A DNA stretch of 64,000 nt from Armatimonadota bacterium (GTDB lineage: Bacteria > Armatimonadota > Zipacnadia > Zipacnadales > JABUFB01). Each line of letters opens with the position of its first letter. The first letter of the stretch is position 1. Location of the stretch: contig JABUFB010000011.1 in the NCBI GenBank assembly GCA_013314775.1, positions 73,144 through 137,143 on the forward strand, in the 5' to 3' direction. A program made the position numbers and the translations under genes. Positions 26,977-35,885 of the stretch are shown one piece after another. The notes beneath the pieces were generated by a model. The model was not told the origin of the DNA. It was given only the letters and a program-made list of their open reading frames with translations, and searched no databases.

Positions 26977-29082
26977 ATGCGCTTCTTGTTCATGCAGATT
27001 GCCGCCTTGCTCGCCTGCGCGGTCGCCCTCGCCGCACCCGCGCCCGAGGTCACCTTTTTCCACCTGTCCGATATCCACTATCCCCACGAACGCGGGCAGA
27101 GCCAGGACACTATCAATGCTCTGCCGTGTGGCGAACCCATTGTGCTTGCCCCATACGGGGTGACCGTGCCCCCGGCCAGCTTCGCCATCGCCACCGGGGA
27201 CCTGAACGAGTTCGGCGGCGGGGACGGTGGCTGGGAGGGCTACCTCAACCTGTGGCGCGACATCCCGCTCCCCGTCTACCACCAGTCAGGCAACCACGAC
27301 GGAACCTGGGACTGCGCGCGGCCGCGGATCCGGCGCATGCATGGCGGAGTGTACTACGCCTTCGAGGCCGGCGGAGTGAAGCTGATCGGCTTCGACACCG
27401 CCACTCCCCAGGACCCGCGGCCATCCATTGGCACCGAGGGTATCCTGTGGCTGGCCCAGGAGCTCAGACAGACCCCGCCCGATCAGCCCATTCTCTTTTT
27501 CTGCCACCACCCGCTGGACGGGCGGGAATTCGCCGGCTCGTATGACCGAGCGCGCCTGCTGGAACTGCTCCAGACCCGAAATGTGCTGGCGATCCTCGTG
27601 GGCCACGGGCACGGAGTGCGCGCCTGGAAAGTGGCGGGGATGGACATGGTCATGGGCGGCAGCACCTATGGCAAGACCCGGGGCTTCGGCATCGTGTCCG
27701 TCTCCAACGGGATGCTCCGGATCTGCCACCAGTACGTGGGCGATGACAAGTCCATGGTCCCGCTCCTGGAGAAGCCTGTCGCACAGACAGCGCCCTTCAT
27801 TCCCATTGCGGATGTGAACCCGCCGGACGCCAGCATCTTCGCGCCGCACGAGCCCCTGGCCTGGTGGGTGCGGACCGAGCCCGCCGATGCCGCCACCAGC
27901 GCGGTCTTCGACATTGACGGCGGCCCGGAATCTCCCATGCGATTTGAGGCCGGACGCTGGATTGCCGAGGTCTTGCGCGAGAATCTTGAGCCCGGCGCGC
28001 ATGTGATCCGGTTCGAGTTCAGCGGCCCCGGGATGAGCACCACCACGCGCACCCAGTGCTTCTGGATCGACGGCGGTGGGTACCACATCGCCTGGAAGAG
28101 TACGCTGTCGGGTTCCTGCCAAAGCACGCCAACGATACATCGCGGTGCAGTCTACGTTGGCTGTAATGACGGGACGGTGTACGCGCTGGATGGCGAGACC
28201 GGGGACATCCGCTGGCGCTTCATTACCGGCGGCGAAGTGCGCTCTCAGCCCATGGTGACTTCGGACGGCGATGCGGTCGTCTTCGGCTCCGCGGATGGCC
28301 ATGTCTACTGCGTGGGTACGGATGGAACCCTGCGCTGGAAACGGGACATCGGCGGTGCGGTCTACGCCACGGTGCTGCTAGTGGGTGATCTGGCGGTCAC
28401 GGGCTGCAATTCGGGGGATATCGTAGCACTCAACCAGACAACGGGCGCGGTGGCCTGGACCAGCACTGCGCCGGAGTACGCTCTGGAATCCGGGCTCTGT
28501 GTCGGGGATGGCCGGGTGTTCGCGGGTGCGTGGGACCGGTTCATCTACGGCCTGGATCTGGGGGATGGGTCGATGAAGTGGCGCACCCCCAGCCACGGCG
28601 CCGCCAAGCCGTCCGGAGCGGCGCGTTATTACAGCCCCGCCGATTGCGCCCCGGCGTTTGCGGCCGGCAAGGTCTTCGCCGCGGATCGCGCCTACACGTT
28701 GACCGTTCTCGACGCCGCCACGGGCGAGGAAATCGCGTCTCAGGACAAGGTGGGCGCTGTCTCGACGACCCCGGATGGGAGCGCGGTCTACCTGCGCCGC
28801 AGTGATGGGAAAGTGGTCCGTCTGAACGCGGATGGAACTGAAGTCTGGACCGCAGAGGCTCCCACGGGTTACGCGCCCTCCCCCGTTGCGCCCTGCGGCA
28901 ACCAGGTGCTGGTGGCTTCCACGCTCGGCACCCTGACCAGCCTTGATGCAGTCAGCGGTTCTGTCCTGCGCCAGTACAAGGCATTCGCGGATACCTTCGT
29001 CTTCGCTTCGCCGGCCTGCGACGGCGCCAGGACGTACGTGGTGGACATGACCGGCACGCTCCTGGCGCTGGACCCACGATGA
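26977..29082 (+). CDS. Secreted metallophosphoesterase fused to a PQQ-type beta-propeller
   Basis: About 701 residues. A signal peptide (MRFLFMQIAALLACAVALAAPA) precedes a calcineurin-like phosphoesterase domain with all metal motifs: LSDIHYPHE, TGDLNE, GNHDGTW, FFCHHPL and GHGHG (to about residue 290). A short Ig-like linker follows, then PQQ/quinoprotein-like repeats from about 370 to the end (VYVGCNDGTVYALDGETGDIRW, VFGSADGHVYCVG and others). The propeller probably serves as binding scaffold. Start ATG 26977 with GGAGG 8 bases before; an upstream in-frame start would bury the signal peptide. Fusion of these two domains suggests an extracellular phosphodiesterase acting on polymer or lipid (inference). 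Confidence 0.85.
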   Translation: MRFLFMQIAALLACAVALAAPAPEVTFFHLSDIHYPHERGQSQDTINALPCGEPIVLAPYGVTVPPASFAIATGDLNEFGGGDGGWEGYLNLWRDIPLPVYHQSGNHDGTWDCARPRIRRMHGGVYYAFEAGGVKLIGFDTATPQDPRPSIGTEGILWLAQELRQTPPDQPILFFCHHPLDGREFAGSYDRARLLELLQTRNVLAILVGHGHGVRAWKVAGMDMVMGGSTYGKTRGFGIVSVSNGMLRICHQYVGDDKSMVPLLEKPVAQTAPFIPIADVNPPDASIFAPHEPLAWWVRTEPADAATSAVFDIDGGPESPMRFEAGRWIAEVLRENLEPGAHVIRFEFSGPGMSTTTRTQCFWIDGGGYHIAWKSTLSGSCQSTPTIHRGAVYVGCNDGTVYALDGETGDIRWRFITGGEVRSQPMVTSDGDAVVFGSADGHVYCVGTDGTLRWKRDIGGAVYATVLLVGDLAVTGCNSGDIVALNQTTGAVAWTSTAPEYALESGLCVGDGRVFAGAWDRFIYGLDLGDGSMKWRTPSHGAAKPSGAARYYSPADCAPAFAAGKVFAADRAYTLTVLDAATGEEIASQDKVGAVSTTPDGSAVYLRRSDGKVVRLNADGTEVWTAEAPTGYAPSPVAPCGNQVLVASTLGTLTSLDAVSGSVLRQYKAFADTFVFASPACDGARTYVVDMTGTLLALDPR

Positions 29083-29090
29083 CCCGCGCG

Positions 29091-29996
29091 TCAGCGAGCT
29101 TCCTGCTCCTCTGCGCACCCACACTGGAACAGTTCGCACGCGCTGCGGTCCTCACTGGCCGCCACGCGTTCGCCGGTCTGGTGCGGTTGGACCAGCGTTT
29201 CGTAGACGAACGCGCCGATCAGCCCTCCAACCAGCGGGGCGACGATGTAGACCCACCACTCACACCCCCTGGGGCCCGGGATCGCGATGGTTCCCCAGCC
29301 GGCGAAATATGACACGATGCGCGGGCCGAGATCCCGCATCGGATTCAGCCCCGCCTGTGTCAGTGGTGCGACAATGCTGATAATGCAGGCGACAACGAAC
29401 CCGATCAGGAACGGGTGCAGATTGGCCTCGATCGGGGCCAGCTTGTTGCACTTGTCCGTCAGCGCCATGATGAAGAAGAGCAACAACGCGGTGCCGACCA
29501 TCTCCCCGGTGAAAGCGCCCGCGAGGCTGACCTGCGCCATGGCCTCCCCGTCCGTGCCGTAGACCGCCGGATTCGGGAAGTACTCGCCAAACCACATCGC
29601 GGAAAGCTGGCTCCCATCCCTCCCGCGCACAATCCCCTTGTCCTGCTCAAAACGCGCGCAAGTTGGCCCGAACATCCCGAGCAGTAGCAGCGACGCCAGG
29701 ATACCTCCGGCCATCTGCGCACTAACGTATGGCAGCACCTTCCTGCCGGGGAACTCATGTCCCCGAAAGATCGCCATCGCCACGGTGACCGCCGGATTCA
29801 GGTGCGCGCCACTTACCGCGCCCACCGCGTAGGTGGACAGGCCGATGGCGAAGCCCCAGACCGTTGCCACTTGCCACAGGCCTTGATGCGCACCCGTCAG
29901 GACAGCAACCGCCACCGCCCCCGTGCCGAAGAAGACCAACAGGAACGACCCTGCAAGCTCGCCCAGCATCTCCCCGCGCAGCGATGGGCGTCTCAC
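29091..29996 (-). CDS. Aquaglyceroporin (MIP family) with altered second NPA box
   Basis: 301-residue channel protein with six membrane helices. The first half-helix box is normal (SGAHLNPAVTVA). The second reads QAGLNPMRDLGPR, that is Asn-Pro-Met where the family has Asn-Pro-Ala; the selectivity-filter Arg and the D-x-GPR of GlpF-type channels are kept. The loop between helices 3 and 4 is long, as in glycerol facilitators. The C-terminal tail holds three cysteines in CELFQCGC. Start is GTG 29996, overlapping the DGC-type gene stop by 4 bp (GTGA), so it is translationally coupled to it. Likely cargo: glycerol, water or a neutral metalloid hydroxide (inference). Confidence 0.88.
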   Translation of the reverse strand: MRRPSLRGEMLGELAGSFLLVFFGTGAVAVAVLTGAHQGLWQVATVWGFAIGLSTYAVGAVSGAHLNPAVTVAMAIFRGHEFPGRKVLPYVSAQMAGGILASLLLLGMFGPTCARFEQDKGIVRGRDGSQLSAMWFGEYFPNPAVYGTDGEAMAQVSLAGAFTGEMVGTALLLFFIMALTDKCNKLAPIEANLHPFLIGFVVACIISIVAPLTQAGLNPMRDLGPRIVSYFAGWGTIAIPGPRGCEWWVYIVAPLVGGLIGAFVYETLVQPHQTGERVAASEDRSACELFQCGCAEEQEAR

Positions 29997-30400
29997 TCGC
30001 GCCCACTCCCCAACAGGGCCTCAGCCACCCTCACGATTTCCTCCGCGGCGGCGATCACCGCGGGGTGATCCAGGGGGGCATGGTCCCCGGGGAGCGACGC
30101 TACATCGAACCCCGCCGCTTCCAGAACCTCATCTACCCGCACAGTGGCGTGGACGCTTCCGCCTTTCTCTCGGACCAGGTAGTTCGCGCAACCTTTGTCG
30201 CATGACTCCACCGCGATGACGTAGTCAATCATCAGGAAGACCACATCCTCGTGGACGTTGGCATAGAGCGCGGGAGCACACCCGAGATGCGCGCGTTCCG
30301 GCCCCAGGCGCTGGTGCGCAAGGTAGCTAGCCTGCCGGCCGATGGTCGTCAGGTTCGTTTCCAGGCCCAGGCAGGGCTGGATGCAGACTGAATTGGGCAT
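29993..30400 (-). CDS. DGC-like small Cys protein (putative zinc-binding), second copy
   Basis: 135 residues from ATG 30400, which has GGTGGAGG at proper spacing. Starts MPNSVCIQPCLGLETNLTT and contains AVESCDKGCANYLV, where DGC-family proteins have DGCxxxC; Cys-rich N-terminus and G-R-Q-A-S-Y pattern match its upstream neighbour, so the two are diverged tandem copies. The DGC family is annotated as putative zinc-binding, with no proven function. The gene starts inside the end of the neighbour (74 bp overlap) and couples to the aquaporin start. Confidence 0.7.
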   Translation of the reverse strand: MPNSVCIQPCLGLETNLTTIGRQASYLAHQRLGPERAHLGCAPALYANVHEDVVFLMIDYVIAVESCDKGCANYLVREKGGSVHATVRVDEVLEAAGFDVASLPGDHAPLDHPAVIAAAEEIVRVAEALLGSGRE

Positions 30401-30854
30401 GATGTGCCTCCACCGGGACTGAGCGCTGTTCAACTGACGCGCCGTTCTGTTCCTGCAAGAGCCTGTCAACCGTCTCCAGGATGGCGTCCGCGACCGCGCG
30501 CACCGCCGCCAGTCCCCTTTCGCCCAGCTCCTCCCGCTTCTCGCCCAGGAGAGAGATTCTGTGCCGCGTCAGGATGCGCCCGGCGTAGATGGTCTCGGCC
30601 ACCTCGAGCTGTTTGCCTTCAGCCAGTTTCGTGGCGCAGCGCGGGCCACAGCCGTCAATCACCACCAGGGGGTGGCTGCCGGCTGCTTCCAGCACCTCAG
30701 GCACGTCGCCTGTGAGGGGCCCGCTGCCGATCAGGATAACGCTCTCCGGCCTCTCGTCTCTGACCGTGTACACTGCGCGGCGAATCACCGTGGATACTGT
30801 CTGGCCGATGCCGCAACATCCGAGAATGGCGACCCTGGGGTGCTGATCCGGCAT
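30327..30854 (-). CDS. DGC-domain small Cys protein (putative zinc-binding), first copy
   Basis: 175 residues beginning MPDQHPRVAILGCCGIGQT, with the family hallmark VVIDGCGPRCATKLAEG. RBS AGGAGGAG lies just before ATG 30854. The core ends near residue 137 (DRLLQEQNGAS); the last 38 residues look like out-of-frame read-through over the next gene. A shift by one base near 30440 would instead reach a stop right before the next gene's RBS, so the extension may be recent or a sequencing artefact. Metal or thiol chemistry is suggested by the paired cysteines; the specific role is unknown. Confidence 0.72.
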   Translation of the reverse strand: MPDQHPRVAILGCCGIGQTVSTVIRRAVYTVRDERPESVILIGSGPLTGDVPEVLEAAGSHPLVVIDGCGPRCATKLAEGKQLEVAETIYAGRILTRHRISLLGEKREELGERGLAAVRAVADAILETVDRLLQEQNGASVEQRSVPVEAHHAQFSLHPALPGPGNEPDDHRPAG

Positions 30855-30945
30855 GGTCTCCTCCTGGTGTGCGATGGCTATCTACTCGTAAGCGCCTGCT
30901 ATCGCGACGGTTCATCTTGTCATGAGCGCACGCCCAGGTCTCCGA

Positions 30946-31590
<645 letters not shown>

Positions 31591-31635
31591 TTCTGTCACC
31601 CCGTCAGATCTGTGGTGCTCAAGTCTGTTTTCTTA

Positions 31636-31679
31636 GCCATGTTTCATGGCAATTATTCTTGCCATAATGAGGCAAACAA
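31636..31679 (-). promoter_or_regulatory. Candidate MerR-controlled promoter with nested dyads upstream of the prepilin
   Basis: Three dyads overlap: GCCATG-TTT-CATGGC (31636-31650), ATGGCAA-N6-TTGCCAT (31646-31665) and ATTAT-N7-ATAAT (31653-31669). On the minus strand TTGTTT (31674-31679) and AATAAT (31652-31657) are 16 bases apart, so the last dyad lies within the spacer and -10 box, where MerR regulators bind. A similar ATTAT-N8-ATAAT occurs at the merR-like gene start. Confidence 0.4.
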
Positions 31680-31693
31680 AATAACGATCGGTA

Positions 31694-32380
31694 TCAGGTC
31701 TGATCAAAATACCTGGCAACGGCCTGCTCTAAGCGCTCCTCGGAGATGCCCTTGCCGGAGCTCACGATCTCGTCACCCACTAGCACGGCGGGCGGCATGA
31801 GTGCTCCGAACCGGGCGACCTCGGGAGAGTCAATGGGGTACTTCTGGACGCAGACTTGGCCGGGGTACCGCAATGCGACCTTTCGGGCAATGCGTTCGGC
31901 GCTGATGCACCGCGAGCAGGGCATCACTGCCCCGAGTTCCTGCACCCCGTAGATCAGCCGGATCTCCAGGCAAGGCTCTTCGCCACGCGAGGCGTGTGCA
32001 CCGCCCTCGCCGGTTTCTCCGGTCTCAGGGGCCTTTGTCGGCTGTCTGGCCTCACAGGCCACCCGCGGTATATTCAGGTGTGGGGCGCATGAGAGGGCGA
32101 CTTCAGGTGGGCAGTGGCGGATCTGCCAGCAGGGAATCAGGTCAAGAAGCCGGCGGATCGCCGTGACCGTCAAACCCTCGTCGTGGATCATGTCACGGAT
32201 GCAACGAAGCCAATGGAGGTCCTGCTCGGAGTACAGGCGCTGGCGGTTGCCGCCCACCCGTGCCGGCTCGATGATGCCGGCCTCCTCATAGCCCCGGATT
32301 GTCCTGGGGCTGAGGCCCACAAGCTGCGCGGCCACATTGAGCGGATACATCGGCCGGCCTTCAGGCATCTTGGCTGCCAT
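31694..32380 (-). CDS. MerR-family regulator fused to a thioredoxin-like domain
   Basis: 228 residues. Residues 11-80 form a MerR winged-helix (YPLNVAAQLVGLSPRTIRGYEEAGII). Next comes a Cys-rich segment (IPCWQIRHC, ALSC, VACE; residues 88-115) of a type seen in some anaerobes' MerR proteins. After a Thr/Gly/Glu linker the C-terminus (about 140-228) is thioredoxin/glutaredoxin-like: IRLIYGVQELG, the redox pair CSRC, and MPPAVLVGDEIV with the cis-Pro loop. A regulator with a built-in redox domain is unusual and suggests sensing of thiol, metal or oxidant. A TTGACA-N17-TATGCT promoter lies upstream, and a dyad covers its start codon, pointing to self-control. Confidence 0.8.
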   Translation of the reverse strand: MAAKMPEGRPMYPLNVAAQLVGLSPRTIRGYEEAGIIEPARVGGNRQRLYSEQDLHWLRCIRDMIHDEGLTVTAIRRLLDLIPCWQIRHCPPEVALSCAPHLNIPRVACEARQPTKAPETGETGEGGAHASRGEEPCLEIRLIYGVQELGAVMPCSRCISAERIARKVALRYPGQVCVQKYPIDSPEVARFGALMPPAVLVGDEIVSSGKGISEERLEQAVARYFDQT

Positions 32381-32396
32381 TATCCCTGGTAATAAT
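32379..32396 (-). promoter_or_regulatory. Dyad at the MerR gene start, possible autoregulatory operator
   Basis: ATTATTACCAGGGATAAT (minus strand) is an imperfect palindrome with ATTAT/ATAAT arms, similar to the dyad upstream of the prepilin gene (31653-31669). It overlaps the start codon. Confidence 0.4.
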
Positions 32397-32415
32397 TTTC
32401 AACATGATGAGTGAA

Positions 32416-32444
32416 AGCATAGAGCTGCGCTCTGCTGCTGTCAA
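32416..32444 (-). promoter_or_regulatory. Candidate promoter of the MerR-thioredoxin gene
   Basis: Perfect TTGACA (32439-32444) and TATGCT (32416-32421) with a 17-base spacer, about 36 bases before ATG 32380. It lies in the 83-bp gap after the sulfatase gene. Confidence 0.6.
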
Positions 32445-32463
32445 TGGACAGGCTGTGACGGAA

Positions 32464-33954
32464 CTAGGAAAAGACGGGGAAGTCTCTGCGAGGCTTCTCG
32501 CCGTCTTCCGAGAGATACTTCCACCCGTCGAAGAAGGCCTCCTGTCCCCCATTCCCCGGTCCGACGAGTCCGATCTGCCCCGTGCCCACAACTGCCTGCC
32601 GCGCGCCGTCACGCTTCGGGTCTGCGTATTGCACGAACCACGCTTCGAGGCTTGCACGCAACTCGGCCAGCACCGCTGCACAGCTATCGTCGTGCAGGAG
32701 ATTGGTCCGCTCATCCGGGTCCTCGGCCAGGTGATAGAGTTCGTGGGGCCCATACGGATACCGGTGGATATACTTCCACTCACGCGTCCGCACCATCCTC
32801 GCCGGCCCATACTCGTCGTAAACCACCACTCGCTCATCACCCTCGAAGCACTCACCACGCAGCAGCGGCGCGAAACTTCTGCCCGGCAGCGCGGCAGCGT
32901 CAGGGTTCTCCAGGCCGACGTACTCCAGCAGCGTAGGCATGAAATCGTAGTGGCTCAGAAGGTGGTCACACACTATGCCCTGCGGAACGCGGCCAGGATG
33001 ACTGATGAGCGCAGGCACCTTCACGGAAGTGTCGAACAGGTTCAGGGGCATGGAGGCGTTGCCCTTGCCGTACAGGCCGTGATGCCCCATGTTCATCCCA
33101 TTGTCGCTGGTAAAGAAGATCAGGGTTTTCTCGCGCAGCCCCTCGCGTTCCAGCCAGTCCAACACGCGCCCCACGTTCAGGTCCATCGCAGTGACCGCTG
33201 CAAAATACCCGCTCAACACAGACCGCCGGCTGTGTTCATCCCAGCCCCCCGGGGCGGAGTTGATCTGCCACGGGTGCATCGGTTCGAAGGGAATTGAGTC
33301 GAAGGCGCAGTTGGCATGGTACTCGTCGTAAATGTCGTGCGGGTGCTCATCGCGCCCCCAGGGGCTGTGGGGCGCAGTAAAATGGAGACTCAGGTAGAAG
33401 GGAGCTTCCTGTCCTCGCTGGGCGTCAAGAAAGCCCAAGGCGGTGTCGGTGATGGCGTCGCTGATGTACCGGGGCTCTTCGTAGACTTCCCCATCGTGGA
33501 TCATCGGCGCGTTGTAGTACGAACTGCCGCCGCGGGCGTGAACTTCCCAGAAACTGAAGCCCTTCTGCGGGTGGTGGGAATCGCCCACGTGCCACTTGCC
33601 GCTGATCCCGCAGGTGTACCCAGCCTGCGCCAGGAAGTCGGTGTATGCCGGCTGTCCTGCAAGGTATTCGATCAATGCCCCTTCGCGCTCCGGCTCCGTG
33701 GTAGAGTTCCCGGCACGTATCCAATCATGGACCCCGTGTTGTGAAGGGATGCGTCCGGTGAGAAGCGACGCCCGTGCAGGAGAGCAGACCGGAGACACGC
33801 AGAAGAAGTTGCTGAACCGCACACCCGTGGCAGCGATCCGGTCCAGGTTGGGCGTTCGAATCTCAGGGTTTCCGGCGCAGCCCATGGCCCACGCGCCTTG
33901 ATCATCGGTGAGAATCACGATCACGTTCGGCCGGTTCGAGTCGGAACTGGGCAT
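32464..33954 (-). CDS. Cys-type sulfatase
   Basis: About 496 residues of the alkaline phosphatase-like arylsulfatase family. The N-terminal metal site is VIVILTDDQGAWAMGC, and Cys57 in SPVCSPARASLLTG is the residue converted to formylglycine (pattern C-x-P-x-R-x4-TG). Maturation needs a formylglycine-generating enzyme, not in the window. No signal peptide is apparent, so it may act inside the cell on imported sulfated sugars. RBS GGAGGA lies 5 bases before ATG 33954; the frame extends six codons further upstream without RBS. Neighbouring fucosidase and NagB-like genes fit use of sulfated fucose-rich glycans (inference). Confidence 0.9.
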   Translation of the reverse strand: MPSSDSNRPNVIVILTDDQGAWAMGCAGNPEIRTPNLDRIAATGVRFSNFFCVSPVCSPARASLLTGRIPSQHGVHDWIRAGNSTTEPEREGALIEYLAGQPAYTDFLAQAGYTCGISGKWHVGDSHHPQKGFSFWEVHARGGSSYYNAPMIHDGEVYEEPRYISDAITDTALGFLDAQRGQEAPFYLSLHFTAPHSPWGRDEHPHDIYDEYHANCAFDSIPFEPMHPWQINSAPGGWDEHSRRSVLSGYFAAVTAMDLNVGRVLDWLEREGLREKTLIFFTSDNGMNMGHHGLYGKGNASMPLNLFDTSVKVPALISHPGRVPQGIVCDHLLSHYDFMPTLLEYVGLENPDAAALPGRSFAPLLRGECFEGDERVVVYDEYGPARMVRTREWKYIHRYPYGPHELYHLAEDPDERTNLLHDDSCAAVLAELRASLEAWFVQYADPKRDGARQAVVGTGQIGLVGPGNGGQEAFFDGWKYLSEDGEKPRRDFPVFS

Positions 33955-34043
33955 TGCGTCCTCCATCGTCACCCACAGATTGCCGCCTACACACCGCGCG
34001 CACCGCGAATATCTTGGGCCGCGGGCGGATGAGTTATGTAGAG

Positions 34044-35786
34044 TCAGTAATCGGCGTCCTCATCCTCCGGAGCGGCCACCGGCTCTCCATCGTCCACGTA
34101 CTCGTCGGTCTGGCCGATCGGCAGGATCACCGGGAGCACCATGGGCCGCCGGCCGGTCAGGGCGTTGATACGACGCCCCACCACCGAGCGCAGGCGGTCA
34201 TACAGCTCTTCCGGGTCTACTTTCCCCTGCTCCGCCATCTCCTCATACGCCAAAAGCACCACGTCTTTGAGTTCGTTGATGATCTCATCGGCTTCATTCA
34301 TGTAGACGAAGCCTCGCGAGTAGATCTCGGGCCCGCCCAGCAGTTCGCCGGTTTCCGCGTCCAGGGCGACAACCGGCAGCACAATGCCGCTTTCAGCCAG
34401 TGCCTGGCGGTCTGCGATCACCACGTCGCCCACGTCACCGACGCCGAGACCGTCCACGTTCACCGAGCCCGCGGGAACATTCCGCCACCGCACTGCTTTG
34501 CCCCGGCGGAACTCGTAGGAGTTGCCGGCGTCCATCAGCAGCACGTTCTCCTCCGGCACCCCCATCTCAACCGCCAGCCGTTTGCCGAGCACCAGATGCC
34601 TATAGTTTCCGTGGATCGGGATGACATATCGGGGCCGGGTGAGGCTCAGCATGAGCTTGATCTCCTCGCGGCCCCCGTGGCCGGATACGTGGACGCCCTG
34701 GTCGGGACCGTAGATGACCTGCGCCCCAGCGCGGAAGAGATTGTCAACGTTGCGCAGGATCATGTCCTCATTGCCCGGGATCATGCTGGCCGACAGGATC
34801 ACGGTGTCCCCCTCGCCGATCTTCACCCACTTGTGGTCGCCGGAAGCCATCCGCGTGAGCGCGCTGAAGGGCTCCCCCTGGCTGCCTGTGGCGAGAATTG
34901 TGACCTCCCTGGGCAGCATCTCCGCGGCGATGTCGATGGGGATTTCCGAACCCGGCGGGATGTCCAGCAGACCGAGCGCACGCGCGGTCTCAATGTTGCG
35001 CGCCATGCTGCGCCCGGAAACTGCCACGCGTCTCCCGCACGCCGCGGACTGCTGGAAGACCTGCTCGATTCGCGCGATATGTGAAGCAAAACTGGTGACG
35101 ATGACCCGGCCCTCGGCCTCGGAAAACAGCCGCGCGAAAGTCTGAGCGACCTCGCTCTCGGACCCGGCGAACCCGGGTTTCTCCACGTTGGTGCAATCCA
35201 CGAGCAGCGCCAGCGGATCCTGCTGACCGAAAGACGCGAGGGTGTGAAAATCAGGTCCCAGACCGCCCACCGGGGTCTGGTCGAACTTGAAGTCTCCCGT
35301 GTGCACCACGAGTCCCTGGTCGGTATGGATCCCCAATCCGCAGCCATCGCGCACCGAGTGGTTCACACGCACCACGTCGATCTCGAAGCTGCCGATCTGA
35401 ACCCGCTCCCCGTCCTGCATAGGGATGAGCTCTGTGCCGTCCTGGGGGCTGAACTCCGAGAGCCGGTTGCCCAGAAGTCCGAGGGTGAGCGGTGTTCCCC
35501 AGACCAGGGCCGGCATCTGCTCCAGCAAGAAAGGCAGGCCGCCCGTGTGGTCCTCGTGCCCGTGGGTGAGGATTACGCCTGCGACGCGCTCGGCGTTCTC
35601 GAGCACGTAGGTCATGTCGGGGATAATCAGGTCGATACCCGGTGTGTCATCGCCGGGGAACATGAGGCCGCAGTCGACGATAAGAATCTCGTCTCGCTGC
35701 TCGAACAGCGTCATGTTCTTGCCCATGCGGCCGATGCCGCCGAGAGAGATAATGCGCAAGGGAGACTGGCTGTTGTTGGATGCCAT
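34044..35786 (-). CDS. rnj: Ribonuclease J
   Basis: 580-residue metallo-beta-lactamase/beta-CASP nuclease for 5'-exonucleolytic and endonucleolytic RNA decay and rRNA maturation in the cytoplasm. Seen: the metal motif THGHEDHTGG (74-83), VVHTGDFKFD, the beta-CASP block SGRSMARN and IHGNYRHL, VSGHGGREE and the C-terminal domain with EEMAEQGKVDPEELYDRLR. The last 20 residues are strongly acidic. It is last in a run of pnp, dapA and UDG; the dapA-rnj neighbourhood is also known from Actinobacteria. Confidence 0.95.
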   Translation of the reverse strand: MASNNSQSPLRIISLGGIGRMGKNMTLFEQRDEILIVDCGLMFPGDDTPGIDLIIPDMTYVLENAERVAGVILTHGHEDHTGGLPFLLEQMPALVWGTPLTLGLLGNRLSEFSPQDGTELIPMQDGERVQIGSFEIDVVRVNHSVRDGCGLGIHTDQGLVVHTGDFKFDQTPVGGLGPDFHTLASFGQQDPLALLVDCTNVEKPGFAGSESEVAQTFARLFSEAEGRVIVTSFASHIARIEQVFQQSAACGRRVAVSGRSMARNIETARALGLLDIPPGSEIPIDIAAEMLPREVTILATGSQGEPFSALTRMASGDHKWVKIGEGDTVILSASMIPGNEDMILRNVDNLFRAGAQVIYGPDQGVHVSGHGGREEIKLMLSLTRPRYVIPIHGNYRHLVLGKRLAVEMGVPEENVLLMDAGNSYEFRRGKAVRWRNVPAGSVNVDGLGVGDVGDVVIADRQALAESGIVLPVVALDAETGELLGGPEIYSRGFVYMNEADEIINELKDVVLLAYEEMAEQGKVDPEELYDRLRSVVGRRINALTGRRPMVLPVILPIGQTDEYVDDGEPVAAPEDEDADY

Positions 35787-35885
35787 TGCAGGCTTGCCTC
35801 GGTTGGCGCGTCTGCGCCGGAGTGTGTATTTGTGGCACTTCCATTGAGGGAGACCGGGCGTGCGACTGCCCCACGACGCGGGTTC

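Noticed and set aside
25816-27282. 488-codon minus-strand open frame opposite the isomerase-like gene
   Set aside because: No domain; the plus-strand gene has conserved His motifs and RBS.
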